The notes: generated by a model from the letters alone, not told the origin. 28,243 nucleotides of DNA from an uncultured Dorea sp. (GCA_948602995.1 CAPEBR010000053.1:1-28243); one strand, 5' to 3'; positions 1 to 9,576 are shown, counted from the stretch's first letter. A program made the numbers and translations.

Positions 1-1260
1 TACGGTCAATCGCTGCTTTTAATGCATTCTTATTCACTACTTCTTTCAGATTACGGAGTGCCTCGCTGAGTTCATAGGTTGCATCATCCACTTCCTTCTG
101 AACTGCGTCTGCGTTCTCTGCCACTTCCACTGCTTTTGCTAGTGCTTCCTGCATTGCTGCCCAGCTTTCTTTTGTGTAATCTGCCTCTGTTCTTTCATTT
201 GCACGGTTAATCGCATCCCTGAGGCCTGCCTTGTCTACTCTTACCAGTGCTGCAAGTGCATCCCTGAGCGCCGCTGTTGCTGCATTGACTTCCTCCTGGG
301 TGACGGTTTCGCTTTCTGCTGCTTCAACAGCCGTCTTAAGTGCTTCCTGCAGCGCTTTCCAGCTTGTAGCTGTATGATCACTTTCTTTCAGGTCTTTTGT
401 CCGGTCAATTGCTGCATTTAATGCATTCTTATTTACTGTTCCTTCTGGATCCAGCGCCCTAAGAGCCTCGCTGAGTTCATAAGTTGCATCATCTACTTCC
501 TTCTGAACTGCATCCGCATTCTCTGCCACTTCCACTGCTTTCGCAAGTGCCTCCTGCATTGCTGCCCACTCATCCGGTTTATCTGGGTAATCCTCTTCCT
601 TTCTTTCGTTCGCACGGTCAATTGCTGCATGAAGACCTGATTTGTCAACTCTTACCAGCGCTTCCAGTGCTTCCCTGAGCGCTGCTGTCGCTGTATTGAC
701 TTCCTCCTGAGTTACAGTCTCACTCTTCATTGCCTCATTAGCCGTCTTAAGTGCTTCCTGCAGTGCTTTCCAGCTTGTAGCTGTGTGGTCTGTTTCCTTC
801 AAGTCTTTTGTCCGGTCAATCGCTGCCTTCAAAGCGTTCTTATTGACTACTGCTTCCAGATTACGAAGTGCCTCGCTAAGTTCATAGGTTGCCTCATCCA
901 CTTCCTCCTGTACGGCATTTGCATTCGCTTCTACTTCTTTTGCTTTTGCAAGTGCAGTCTGCATTGCTGCCCAGCTTTCCTTTGTGTAATCCGCTTCGTT
1001 TCTTTCATTTGCACGGTTAATCGCATCTCTAAGGCCTGCCTTGTCTACTCTTATCAGTGCTGCAAGCGCATCTCTGAGTGCTGCTGTTGCCTCATTGACT
1101 TCTCTCTGAGTAGCTGTTTCGTCTCTCATTACCTGATTTGCCGTCGTAAGCGCTGTCCGCATGACCTCCCAGCTTGCTGCCGTGTAATCAGTTTCTTTCA
1201 ACTCTTTTGTCCGGTCAATGGCTGCGCTTAATGCATTCTTATTAACTACCTCTTCTGGTG
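1..1260 (-). repeat. Tandem two-unit FIVAR repeat inside the giant gene
   Basis: The equivalent codons NKNAL recur with their + strand positions at 21, 420, 831 and 1230, giving periods of 399, 411 and 399 bp (133, 137, 133 residues). Each period holds two different FIVAR units: one begins NKNALKAAIDRTKDL, the other VDKAGLRDAINRANER. The 411-bp period carries four extra residues (DKPDE replaces a shorter stretch). Codons differ mostly at third positions. The array continues past the left edge, so the copy number is unknown. Confidence 0.9.
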
Positions 1261-4200
1261 CTTTCACCAGCTGGTCTATTGCCTTATACAGACGGTCTGT
1301 ACTCTCATCAACCTGCTCCTGTGATGCATCTGCTGATGCAAGGACTTCTTTTACCTGATTCAAAACATTTTCAAGCTCCGCCAGGCTTTCTGCTGTATAA
1401 TCCTCCTTTACAATCCGTCCGGCATCCGCGATAGCGGCCTCTAGTTCCACCTTATTTACTGTCTTAACAGGTTTCTTTTCCAGTCCGTTGACTGCCTCTG
1501 ACAGTGCTGCGAGCTGACCGCTGATCTCTTCTTGTGTTGCATCCTCTTTTGCCGCAATCTGCTTTGCCGTATTGATTGCTGCTGCAAGGGCATCTTTCGT
1601 TTCCTGTGTATAAAGGTCTGATGCCGCCTCTTCTTCAGCTAATGTTATGAATTTCTGCAAAACGACTTTTTGGTCGCCTGCCGCCGGCATCAGGGCGCTG
1701 ATTGCTGCTTTCAGAACTCTAACCTGTCTGTCAATCTCACTCTGTGATACAGCTCCTCCGTCCTTTGCCATTTCCTTTGCAGCATTGAATGCTTCTTCAA
1801 ATCTTGCACGGCTGTCCGCTGTATACTGCTCCAGATTCGTGATCTTCTCCGCCTCTGCAATTGCCGCTGTTAATTTTGTCTTATCAAGCTCTGCTACAGA
1901 GATTCCATTCACTTTCCACTCAATCACTCCGACATAGTTTGCAGGGCTGCCCTCTGCTGCTGTCTGCGGCTCCATTGTCATACGCAGACCTGTAGTCTGG
2001 ATATTTCCAAGAGTTGTTGTGTTGTACTTGTCACTCTCACAGCCTTTACCTTCTGCATTCGGAACCTCTGCCCATCCGCCTTCGGAAGTCTTATATTCGA
2101 ATTTAACAGATTGCGGCATCTTAATGCCTTCCGTCCCATTTGAATAATAATATGCTTCTGTGCTGCTCAGAATCCGTGTATCGTCCCAGCTGTAGGATAC
2201 CCATCCGTCCCCGGCTGCACGAGCAGTTCCACCTGCATCCTGGCTTTCTTTGTTGTGCCATGCTCCATTTGCATTATCTGTTGAGTCTGCCGGCTCTTTT
2301 CCATCATTCAGTGCAGCAAGATCTGATGTGTTTCCACTGGCTTCTGACTGAGCCTTTGAGGCAAGATTCCGTATCCCTTTTCCTGCCACTAATCCATCTT
2401 TTGCCGCTTTCAGATCATCCAGTACTGCCTTGATCTCTTCTGGTCCCGCTGTATTATCACCAAGAACCTTTTTCGCCGCTTTTAATGTATCTAACAATAC
2501 ATTCCAGCTGGAAATGGAGTAATCTTTGCTGCCGTCTTTTACAAAGTTTTCCGTTTCCTGAACCAAAGTATTCAGAGCAGTATTGTCGCCCGCAACAGCG
2601 CCTCCGTATACCTTCCACTCCAGTACTCCCACGCCATTGCTATCACTTTGCTGCTTATTCATATGCACACGGATGGATGTAGTCTCTACAGGAGTAAATG
2701 TAGTATTGTTATATTTATGCAGCTCCTTTGCATAACCGGATGGATTCTCTACCTGTTTCCATGTTCCATCGTCTGCAAGATATTCATAGTAATAATCTTT
2801 CGGGAATCTGATACCTCCTACATTCTCATTATCACCATCATGCCAATAGTAGATATCAGCGCTGTTCAGGCTGACTTTACTGTTCCATGTGTAGGTAATT
2901 GTTTCATATGAGCTTCTATTGCCCCATGTTCCATACCTTGGAGCTCCTGGATTCGTTGAATTTCCTGGAAGCCGCCCGTCATTTACTGACGCAAGACTTT
3001 CCCAGCTCGAAACAAAACTTGTAGATGCATTTGCGCTATATGCAAAGTTATTGTCAGCTACTGGAAGAGTTGTCATAATCCGTCCAAGCTTTATGACTGC
3101 CAGATCAATCTCTGCCTGCGTTGCCGCCGCGTTATCTGCTACGCTCTGCGCCTCGCTGATTCCGGCGTCCAGAATCTCTTTCGCACCCTCTGCAAACAGG
3201 CTCGTATTCAGCGCTTTTGCCTGGCTGATAATGCTGTTGAGTTTCGTTCTGTCTACAGTCTCGTTCTCATCATCTCCGCCAAAGCCAAATACTTTCCATT
3301 CGATCACGCCGCATCCAAGGGTCACAGGCGTCATGGTCATCCTAAGTGATGTTGTGGAAACCGGCTCAAATGTTGTCGTATTATACTGGTTCAGGGCATT
3401 GCCGCATCCTTTTACATTCGGCATGTCACGCCACGTTTTCCCATCTGAATCCAGGTACTCATATTTGATGTCCTTTGGCTGGAAATTACCGCCGCCGTCT
3501 TTGAAGTAATATGCATCTGTCTGGTAAATGGTAACTGGTTCTTCCCAGGTATACCGAACCCATGCCTTTCCGCCCTGGTCACCCAGCCAGTTATGCCATA
3601 CGCCATGGCTGGTGTCTGAAGAACGGGTTGGTTCGAAACCATCATTCAGACCGGCTACTCCGCCCAGATCCTGCGGCGTATTAATGATTGCAGTAGGTGT
3701 TGCCTGCATAGCCACATTCTGTGCTTTTCCGGACATAACAACTACCGTTGCCGCCACCTTTCCTGCTCCTTCTACCTCTCCGCCGGCTTCAAACTGTCCT
3801 GCTTCTGCATAGCTTTCAGCATCAATTTCCGCCCACTGGATTGCGCCTTTCTTTGATGTGCCGTCCTGGCAGATCACTTCCATTTCTTTTGGAAGCTCTG
3901 GCGCGGTTCCAACTGCCGTAAGTACAGTTCCTACACGTTCTACACCATCCACTCTGCCGCTCATGTTAACGGATACATATTTCTGGCTGCTCATTGTTTC
4001 GTCATACGGTGTAGCCTTTTCATCTGTAACTGTAAAGCTAAGTAAATATTCTCCAGGCTTATATGCTTTCATGCGTGCATCTGCTTTATCAGCATTTGCA
4101 ATGATTGCATTTCCGCCCTCCGGCTGTCCAATAATCTTCCACTCGTACTTCAGCTCATTGTGGTATGTCTGGTCTGCTTCTGCCTTTCCTGTCAGCTGCG

Positions 4201-7200
4201 CAACACTTGTATTGACGCCATCCTGTGCTGCTGATGCCTCACTGATTACCGGAGCCGTCTTACCATCTGCCGCCTTAATCGTCAGATCCAGAGTAGAGAT
4301 CCCTGTCAGCTCGCCATCACTGACAGAAAGCCTTACTTTATATCTTCCGACCCGTGAACAGTTCGCCTCTGTATAAGGCTTCTTGTCTGAATCAAATGTA
4401 ATCTCTCCGCCCTCTGGCGCGCTTAATGTCTCCCACTTATAAGATAATGTTCCATTCGGCGCTCCGTCATCATATGCGATGCTTTCCAGCCTGAACGGAG
4501 TCAGTGCCTGAAGTTTATCTGTAGCTGCAACTTTTGCCTTTACAACTGGAGCTTCATTCTCTCCCTCACCTTTGAAAGCAATGGATACTGACGCTGTTTC
4601 TGTTCCCTTTGGAATCATAACATTTGCAATGCCTTCATGACTCTTTACGAAACACTGCCCTGCATCTTTTCCATCCAGCTTAATGCTGTAGTAGCCATCT
4701 GCAAGACCTGCGCCGCTCAGCTTAATTCTGGATAAATGTTCTTCTTTTGACAGACACTTAAGCGCCAGGTCAAAGGAAGGACCTTCACTATTAATGACAG
4801 CCTGTGTACAGGAATCCTGCTCAAGTTCTGCATATAACTTATCATCAATAATATTAATTCTCTTGCCAACGCCATCTGCCGGAGTAACGGTATAGCTTGT
4901 CCCTGATTTGGAAACTGTGCTTCCATATCCCGTCAGTCCGAAAATCGGATCCGTAACAACATCAGAACTGATTCTTAACAGAGAGCCATAAAGACCTTCT
5001 TCACTCTCTCCCGAGAAGTCATTCCAGCCATTGTTCATGATACGTGTACCGCCGTCATTTACATTCATTGCGCCATGTCCGCCCTTGTACTGGGTGTATC
5101 TCCAGCTGACACTTCCAATACTCTTGTCAGAGATCTGGCCCATATTGACTGCATTGAAGTTTGACAGCTTCGCTGCATAATTCACACGCTGCGCCCATGC
5201 ACTGGAATCCGTATCCCATCCATTATCCTGATAGCGCAGCCAGTCATCCATGATGGATCCTGCCAGTGATGCTGTATACTGGAAGTTCCACCAGTGCTCT
5301 CCTCCGAGGAATACCGGGTTTGCATAATGATACCATGTCGGCTGGATTCCACGCATTGCACGAGTCTTCCACTCAGCCTTATTCATGTTTGTAAGCGCCC
5401 TGCCTACATTCGCATCGTCCGGATAATACTCCCTGAGAGCCTTAGCTGCTGCATACGCACCCTCTTCACCTGTATTATCATAGGTGAACTCTGATCCATA
5501 AGGATATGCCGCAGTCGCCATATTGGTTCCTTTTCTTTTGGCAAAACGATCCTGGAGATTATCCGCCTCCTTCGTCATCCCTTCTTCGCGGAGCGCATCT
5601 ATCATATCCGGTATCTGCTGCTCGCCATAAAAACCAATTGCGCCTGTTCCCACACGATTGCTGTAGATGCCGTATGCTTTTTCCAGATACCACTCCGGCG
5701 TCTCACGGTAATCAATCAGATCCGGATACGCCTTCTGAATCCGGTACATATTGAAGAAGCCTGTTGCCTCCATCACCTCGGAGAATGTACGGGTATACGG
5801 CGACGCCGATGTACCGTAGATTCCGGAAGCGCCCAGATAATTCGCTACTGTATAGGTGCTCTGGGTATATTTCATATAGTTGTTCCACATATAGTCAATG
5901 AGATATTTCTCAATGGACTCAACCTCTGATGCAACTGGATTCAGATAATTCTTCATTGTCATAAAGTTAATATTATCGTGGCTCCAGTCATCTCCCCAGT
6001 GGTTTTGCGCATTTGAATCAACAGTCTCTTGTGAAATATACCAGTCCTGATAATTTCCATAGGTAGGACTATTCGGGTCATTGTCCTGAGTTTTATTTAC
6101 CATGAAGTCAGCATGGGACTCCACTACCTCATCCAGCTTTGCCAATGCATTGAATTCATACTGTGTAAACTTGTCTACCCACTCGTCCCCTACTTTCAGC
6201 TTATAGTTCACACGTACACTGTTATTTCCGATGCAGCCGAATTTCACATCATAGATATGATGATTTTCTCCGTCAACAGTTTTCTTCTCCACGAATGTTG
6301 CCGAATCACTTCCTGCACATTCTCCCGCACGGGAATTGCTTACCAGTCCGCTTGTCTGCTGCGGAATATGCTTCTCATCAAATGGATCGTTCTCATGTAC
6401 ACACTGAACATCTACGCTGTCCACTTTAATCTTTTCATCATCATAATGAAGATCCAGTTTTGTCTGCATATTAAGCGCTGTCTGGAATCCCGGCACCGCG
6501 ATTGCATCAATCATACCTGCATCATACAGGAGTGAGCGCATATTTGTCTCACGCTCTTCTACTGAATCAGAAGCATTATTTGCGCTGTCCGCACTCTCCT
6601 GGGGTGTATTGTCACCTGCACGCACTGCCGAGAATTTGAACTGATAGCTCTCGCTTTCGCCCGGCTTCAGTACCAGACTTGAAGCATCTGTATAGTAGCC
6701 GCGTCCTGTTTTCTGAATATCCTTGGAATGGATATAGTACACACTTAAGCCCGGCTGCCATCCGCCGCTGTCACCCGTCCAGTTGGCAAATGTATTTGCT
6801 GCACGTTCACCTCTGACGCCATTGTTATTGCCAACCCAGTTATCCACATACTCAATCCTTGCGCCGCTTTCTGGAACCGGAGTGAACAGGATATAGTTTC
6901 CTTCCCCGCTGCAGCGGATCGCATAAGCATAACCACTGTCTGCGCCTGCAAAGGTATGTGCTGTCACACGCTCATTATAAACGCTTGACTGACTTGTATA
7001 CTTGTTATTCCATGGCATGGGAAGTCCCACATCACCGAATTCAATAAAATCCTCACTCTTATTTTTGAGAGTGATTGTCCATAAAAGGGAACCGTCTTTT
7101 GTATCCATATCGTACTCTGACTTAACGTCAAACCCTTTCATGGTACGTGCTGTCTCTGAATCAGCTTCCTGTCCGATAAAGTCAATTTCTACTTTTTTAT

Positions 7201-7663
7201 CGTTTATCACGTTCTTTTTAATATAAGGATTCTTCTCCAGGTTTTCTGTCGCATTTGAATATGTCGTAGATCCTCCTGCTGCCAGAGTCTTATTCGTATC
7301 TACCTCAACAAAGCCCTCTCTGCCTTCGGGAAATGTTCCATCCTCACTTGTTCTGTAAGAGAAGATCATTTCACCCATCCACTGATGAGCCGCATTATTC
7401 TGGTTGGATGTATTATTAGGTAATACAAAATTCACATCATTACCCTGGCTGTTTTTCCGGTTATTGAGGATATTCATCACAGAAATCTGTCCCAGATCCC
7501 CGATTTCAACGCTAAGGCTGTTGTTCGCTATAGCTGACTGTGAACGTTCCGCCGCTTCCGCCGTCTCTGAACCTCCGGGAATCACGCCCATCAGTGAAAA
7601 CGTCATAACCGCAGACAAACCAAATGCAATTCCCCGCTTTAACGAATGTCTCATTTTCTGCAT
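1..7663 (-). CDS. Giant secreted multidomain protein: DUF5695-like domain, Ig-like, discoidin-like and FIVAR modules (3' end outside window)
   Basis: I translated the - strand by eye from the ATG at 7663; it stays open to base 1, giving 2554 residues without a stop. Residues 1-38 are a signal peptide (basic start, hydrophobic core, AEAA before the likely cut). Residues about 45-960 form one large domain rich in W, Y and N, including NTGEEGAYAAAK; from memory it resembles DUF5695, and I cannot name a reaction. Then come two Ig/PKD-like modules (about 1036-1235), a Big_4-like module (about 1235-1310), and three discoidin/CBM-like modules (about 1317-1459, 1537-1686, 1760-1918), each ending in EWKV and separated by FIVAR helical segments. 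At least nine FIVAR units fill the rest. GAAAGGAAA lies upstream of the ATG at a slightly long spacing. Likely an extracellular enzyme/adhesin acting on a polysaccharide, cotranscribed with or just downstream of a sugar-binding lipoprotein. Function is inferred from modules and neighbours. Confidence 0.9.
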   Translation of the reverse strand, partial: MQKMRHSLKRGIAFGLSAVMTFSLMGVIPGGSETAEAAERSQSAIANNSLSVEIGDLGQISVMNILNNRKNSQGNDVNFVLPNNTSNQNNAAHQWMGEMIFSYRTSEDGTFPEGREGFVEVDTNKTLAAGGSTTYSNATENLEKNPYIKKNVINDKKVEIDFIGQEADSETARTMKGFDVKSEYDMDTKDGSLLWTITLKNKSEDFIEFGDVGLPMPWNNKYTSQSSVYNERVTAHTFAGADSGYAYAIRCSGEGNYILFTPVPESGARIEYVDNWVGNNNGVRGERAANTFANWTGDSGGWQPGLSVYYIHSKDIQKTGRGYYTDASSLVLKPGESESYQFKFSAVRAGDNTPQESADSANNASDSVEERETNMRSLLYDAGMIDAIAVPGFQTALNMQTKLDLHYDDEKIKVDSVDVQCVHENDPFDEKHIPQQTSGLVSNSRAGECAGSDSATFVEKKTVDGENHHIYDVKFGCIGNNSVRVNYKLKVGDEWVDKFTQYEFNALAKLDEVVESHADFMVNKTQDNDPNSPTYGNYQDWYISQETVDSNAQNHWGDDWSHDNINFMTMKNYLNPVASEVESIEKYLIDYMWNNYMKYTQSTYTVANYLGASGIYGTSASPYTRTFSEVMEATGFFNMYRIQKAYPDLIDYRETPEWYLEKAYGIYSNRVGTGAIGFYGEQQIPDMIDALREEGMTKEADNLQDRFAKRKGTNMATAAYPYGSEFTYDNTGEEGAYAAAKALREYYPDDANVGRALTNMNKAEWKTRAMRGIQPTWYHYANPVFLGGEHWWNFQYTASLAGSIMDDWLRYQDNGWDTDSSAWAQRVNYAAKLSNFNAVNMGQISDKSIGSVSWRYTQYKGGHGAMNVNDGGTRIMNNGWNDFSGESEEGLYGSLLRISSDVVTDPIFGLTGYGSTVSKSGTSYTVTPADGVGKRINIIDDKLYAELEQDSCTQAVINSEGPSFDLALKCLSKEEHLSRIKLSGAGLADGYYSIKLDGKDAGQCFVKSHEGIANVMIPKGTETASVSIAFKGEGENEAPVVKAKVAATDKLQALTPFRLESIAYDDGAPNGTLSYKWETLSAPEGGEITFDSDKKPYTEANCSRVGRYKVRLSVSDGELTGISTLDLTIKAADGKTAPVISEASAAQDGVNTSVAQLTGKAEADQTYHNELKYEWKIIGQPEGGNAIIANADKADARMKAYKPGEYLLSFTVTDEKATPYDETMSSQKYVSVNMSGRVDGVERVGTVLTAVGTAPELPKEMEVICQDGTSKKGAIQWAEIDAESYAEAGQFEAGGEVEGAGKVAATVVVMSGKAQNVAMQATPTAIINTPQDLGGVAGLNDGFEPTRSSDTSHGVWHNWLGDQGGKAWVRYTWEEPVTIYQTDAYYFKDGGGNFQPKDIKYEYLDSDGKTWRDMPNVKGCGNALNQYNTTTFEPVSTTSLRMTMTPVTLGCGVIEWKVFGFGGDDENETVDRTKLNSIISQAKALNTSLFAEGAKEILDAGISEAQSVADNAAATQAEIDLAVIKLGRIMTTLPVADNNFAYSANASTSFVSSWESLASVNDGRLPGNSTNPGAPRYGTWGNRSSYETITYTWNSKVSLNSADIYYWHDGDNENVGGIRFPKDYYYEYLADDGTWKQVENPSGYAKELHKYNNTTFTPVETTSIRVHMNKQQSDSNGVGVLEWKVYGGAVAGDNTALNTLVQETENFVKDGSKDYSISSWNVLLDTLKAAKKVLGDNTAGPEEIKAVLDDLKAAKDGLVAGKGIRNLASKAQSEASGNTSDLAALNDGKEPADSTDNANGAWHNKESQDAGGTARAAGDGWVSYSWDDTRILSSTEAYYYSNGTEGIKMPQSVKFEYKTSEGGWAEVPNAEGKGCESDKYNTTTLGNIQTTGLRMTMEPQTAAEGSPANYVGVIEWKVNGISVAELDKTKLTAAIAEAEKITNLEQYTADSRARFEEAFNAAKEMAKDGGAVSQSEIDRQVRVLKAAISALMPAAGDQKVVLQKFITLAEEEAASDLYTQETKDALAAAINTAKQIAAKEDATQEEISGQLAALSEAVNGLEKKPVKTVNKVELEAAIADAGRIVKEDYTAESLAELENVLNQVKEVLASADASQEQVDESTDRLYKAIDQLVKAPEEVVNKNALSAAIDRTKELKETDYTAASWEVMRTALTTANQVMRDETATQREVNEATAALRDALAALIRVDKAGLRDAINRANERNEADYTKESWAAMQTALAKAKEVEANANAVQEEVDEATYELSEALRNLEAVVNKNALKAAIDRTKDLKETDHTATSWKALQEALKTANEAMKSETVTQEEVNTATAALREALEALVRVDKSGLHAAIDRANERKEEDYPDKPDEWAAMQEALAKAVEVAENADAVQKEVDDATYELSEALRALDPEGTVNKNALNAAIDRTKDLKESDHTATSWKALQEALKTAVEAAESETVTQEEVNAATAALRDALAALVRVDKAGLRDAINRANERTEADYTKESWAAMQEALAKAVEVAENADAVQKEVDDATYELSEALRNLKEVVNKNALKAAIDR

Positions 7664-7745
7664 AACGCATATTTCCTTTCTTTCATTCTTGTCATTTATC
7701 ACTCTGCTCTATTCCTCTATGTTCTGTCTTTTCCATTCTTTTTTT

Positions 7746-7774
7746 GTAACAGTTCAGACAAGCTGAACTGTTAC
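7746..7774. promoter_or_regulatory. Perfect 12-bp inverted repeat between the lipoprotein and giant genes
   Basis: GTAACAGTTCAG, a 5-nt spacer and CTGAACTGTTAC form a perfect 12-bp stem in the 155-bp gap. In the - strand direction the stem is followed by a run of A, not T, so it is a poor intrinsic terminator for the local genes. No convincing promoter is visible between it and the giant gene. It could protect the 3' end of the upstream lipoprotein mRNA, be a processing site, or be a repeat fragment: the GTAACAGTTCA arm resembles the arms of the repeat near 28093. Confidence 0.7.
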
Positions 7775-7818
7775 TTTCCGGCATCCTCCTTCCTCTTCCT
7801 TCGTATGCCTCATCCCGA

Positions 7819-9192
7819 TTACTCGCCGAATTCGTTCTTCAATGTCTGCTGTGACTCTTCCAGTGCTTCCTTTACATCCATGCCGTTTTCGTAGATGTTA
7901 TTCAGCGTCACATTACAGAACTCATTATTGATAGACGGGAACTTCTCGCTGGTCAGGGAATCAAGCGCCATAATACCATCCTGGATCTCAAGCAGTGTAT
8001 CAAACGGATAGGTATTGAAGAATTTTACAAACTGGTTCTCCGGGTTCTGTGTCAGTTCTGTATCAGTCCATACTGCTGTATTTACCGGATCAAAACCTAA
8101 TACATTCCATACTTCCTCATTTGCACCCTCAGACAGCTTGATGTATGCAAATACTTCTGCTGCAAGGTCTGCGTTCTCGCTGCCTGCCACTACTGCAGTA
8201 CCAGTACCGCCGCCGCCGATGGACTTCACTTCATCGCCTTCATTCCATACCGGCGTCGGAGCGATTGCTACTTTTCCGGAAAGGTCTGTCATGTAGCTTG
8301 TGAATCTGGACGTCTGCCAGAACGGCATAATCTGTACTGCGTAATCCCCGTTGTTGTAGGACGGATATGCTTCCTCATTATCCGGCTGTCCTCCCGGTAC
8401 GGTTGCGAATGCGCCTGTATCCTGCATTCCCTTGATGTACTCAAGAACCTCTACCATCTTGTCATTGGTAATATCAATGTTGCCGTCAGCATCCAGATAA
8501 TCTCCGCCCTTCTGTCTTAACATCAGGTTGATCATCCACTGTGCCGTTGTCTCCACGCATGCAAAGGTCTTTCCGGTCTTCTCATGGTATTTCACTCCTG
8601 CTTCCTTGAAGTCATCCCATGTCTTAATCGTTGTGTAATCTACCTCTGCTTCCTTAAGCGCCTCTGTGTTGTAGAATGCAACCATGGCTCCTACATGTGT
8701 CGGGAATCCATAATAAGCGCCGTCTTTTCCGTAAATCTTAAGGCGGGACTCAATAATATTGCTAAGATACGGCTCAATCTGAGGCGTCAGATCCTTAAGA
8801 CCGATCTGTCCTGTCATGAATGCCGGGAACTTGCCAAGCTCAATATCGACAACATCCGGTGCACCCTCCCCAGATTCCAGGGCCAGTGACAGCTTGTTGT
8901 GCATGTCGTCATACTGCATGTTGCTAAGCACCAGTTTTACCTTCTTATCTGGATGTTCCTCATTCCACCTCTCTGCCATGTCTGTGTAGAACTGCTGATG
9001 AAGTTCAATGAATGTCCACACTTCAAGCTCTGTTGCCTCACCTTCCACTTCCATCTCATTCTTTCCTGCTGAGCCGGAGCCTGAATCTTTCGAATCATCC
9101 GAGCCCCCTCCCCCACTTCCGGCGCTGCAGCCAAGCAGCATGGATGCTGTCATGGCAATACACAGAAATGCTGCTACCAGTTTCTTTTTCAT
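7819..9192 (-). CDS. Extracellular sugar-binding lipoprotein of an ABC importer (SBP 1)
   Basis: This 457-residue protein starts with a lipoprotein signal peptide; the lipobox LLGC puts the lipidated cysteine at residue 22, followed by a Gly/Ser/Asp-rich linker. The rest has the layout of a family 1 (MalE/UgpB-like) solute-binding protein: a YDDMHNKLSLALESG segment, DVVDIELGKFPAF, a hinge region with PFWQT, and a Gly-rich IGGGGTGTAV stretch, ending in helical NEFGE. It captures an oligosaccharide at the membrane face and hands it to permeases. AAGGAGGA lies 7 nt before the ATG. It has its own promoter region and is separated from the permease genes by six genes, so the locus has two binding proteins for one permease pair. 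Ligand unknown. Confidence 0.93.
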   Translation of the reverse strand: MKKKLVAAFLCIAMTASMLLGCSAGSGGGGSDDSKDSGSGSAGKNEMEVEGEATELEVWTFIELHQQFYTDMAERWNEEHPDKKVKLVLSNMQYDDMHNKLSLALESGEGAPDVVDIELGKFPAFMTGQIGLKDLTPQIEPYLSNIIESRLKIYGKDGAYYGFPTHVGAMVAFYNTEALKEAEVDYTTIKTWDDFKEAGVKYHEKTGKTFACVETTAQWMINLMLRQKGGDYLDADGNIDITNDKMVEVLEYIKGMQDTGAFATVPGGQPDNEEAYPSYNNGDYAVQIMPFWQTSRFTSYMTDLSGKVAIAPTPVWNEGDEVKSIGGGGTGTAVVAGSENADLAAEVFAYIKLSEGANEEVWNVLGFDPVNTAVWTDTELTQNPENQFVKFFNTYPFDTLLEIQDGIMALDSLTSEKFPSINNEFCNVTLNNIYENGMDVKEALEESQQTLKNEFGE

Positions 9193-9218
9193 GTTGTGTC
9201 CTCCTTTTTGGGTTTAAT

Positions 9219-9362
9219 TTATTCTTTCAGGGAAATTCCCTGTAAGACACGTTTTCTTAATCGTTTTATCAGCAAGGCTCGCCATTTCTCCCCCGGAGGC
9301 TCTTTTTGCACGTCATGTTTGACTTTTACTTCCGGGGAAGGGGTCTGACACTTGTGAATCAT
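9219..9362 (-). other. GC-rich segment in the leader of the SBP 1 gene, with a possible 47-codon ORF
   Basis: The gap 9193-9636 has no firm gene. This part contrasts with its AT-rich flanks: it holds GGGGAAGGGG near 9333 and CCCCCGGAGG near 9290. On the - strand an ORF begins MIHKCQTPSPEV and ends RVLQGISLKE with a stop at 9219-9221. It is basic, has no good ribosome site, and lies in the predicted 5' leader of the lipoprotein gene. It may be a leader ORF, a gene remnant or non-coding repeat DNA. The remaining stretch 9480-9576 shows nothing I can name. Confidence 0.2.
9228..9242. promoter_or_regulatory. 15-nt palindrome CAGGGAAATTCCCTG upstream of SBP 1
   Basis: Two 7-bp arms are separated by one base, 36 bp upstream of the lipoprotein start codon. 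The spacing is too short for a hairpin but suits a dimeric DNA-binding protein. It lies downstream of the predicted promoter, so a bound repressor would block elongation. Function inferred. Confidence 0.35.
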
Positions 9363-9444
9363 CCATTCTAGGTCTATAGCATCGCGGACACAGACCTTTT
9401 TTGGTAAACAATTTTATATCTCTCGCAATTTTAACTATAAATAC

Positions 9445-9473
9445 TTTATAACACTTACTCCGCACAATTGCAA
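9445..9473 (-). promoter_or_regulatory. Predicted sigma-A promoter for SBP 1
   Basis: On the - strand TTGCAA (9468-9473) and TATAAA (9445-9450) are separated by exactly 17 nt in AT-rich DNA. Transcription would start near 9438 and leave a leader of about 245 nt before the lipoprotein ATG. Pattern match only. Confidence 0.5.
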
Positions 9474-9576
9474 GTAGAACTTAATCGTTTAATTTTATGC
9501 AATTTGCACAATATCCGCAAAAAAACAGGCATTTCAAGCTGCCATTCAAAGCTTAAAATTCCAGTTTTCTTACCTG

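Noticed and set aside
785..1231. Long open frame on the + strand opposite the FIVAR repeats
   Set aside because: It lies antisense to the giant gene, is rich in Cys/Phe, has no ribosome site and repeats with the FIVAR period; it is a shadow of the repeat codons.
2919..4376. Two + strand open frames of 172-196 codons
   Set aside because: Both are antisense to the discoidin/Ig modules of the giant gene, whose frame is continuous; no start signals.
7668..7670. Upstream ATG seven bases before the chosen start of the giant gene
   Set aside because: It is in a different frame and does not lead into the signal peptide; the ATG at 7663 does.
7691..7783. 30-codon - strand frame beginning MPESNSSACLNC after AAGGAGG
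   Set aside because: The ribosome site abuts the ATG with no spacing, and the frame mostly reflects the 12-bp inverted repeat.
9371..9396. GGTCT/AGACC inverted repeat followed by TTTTTT on the + strand, as a terminator
   Set aside because: Only 5 bp of stem with a 16-nt loop, and no + strand gene ends there.
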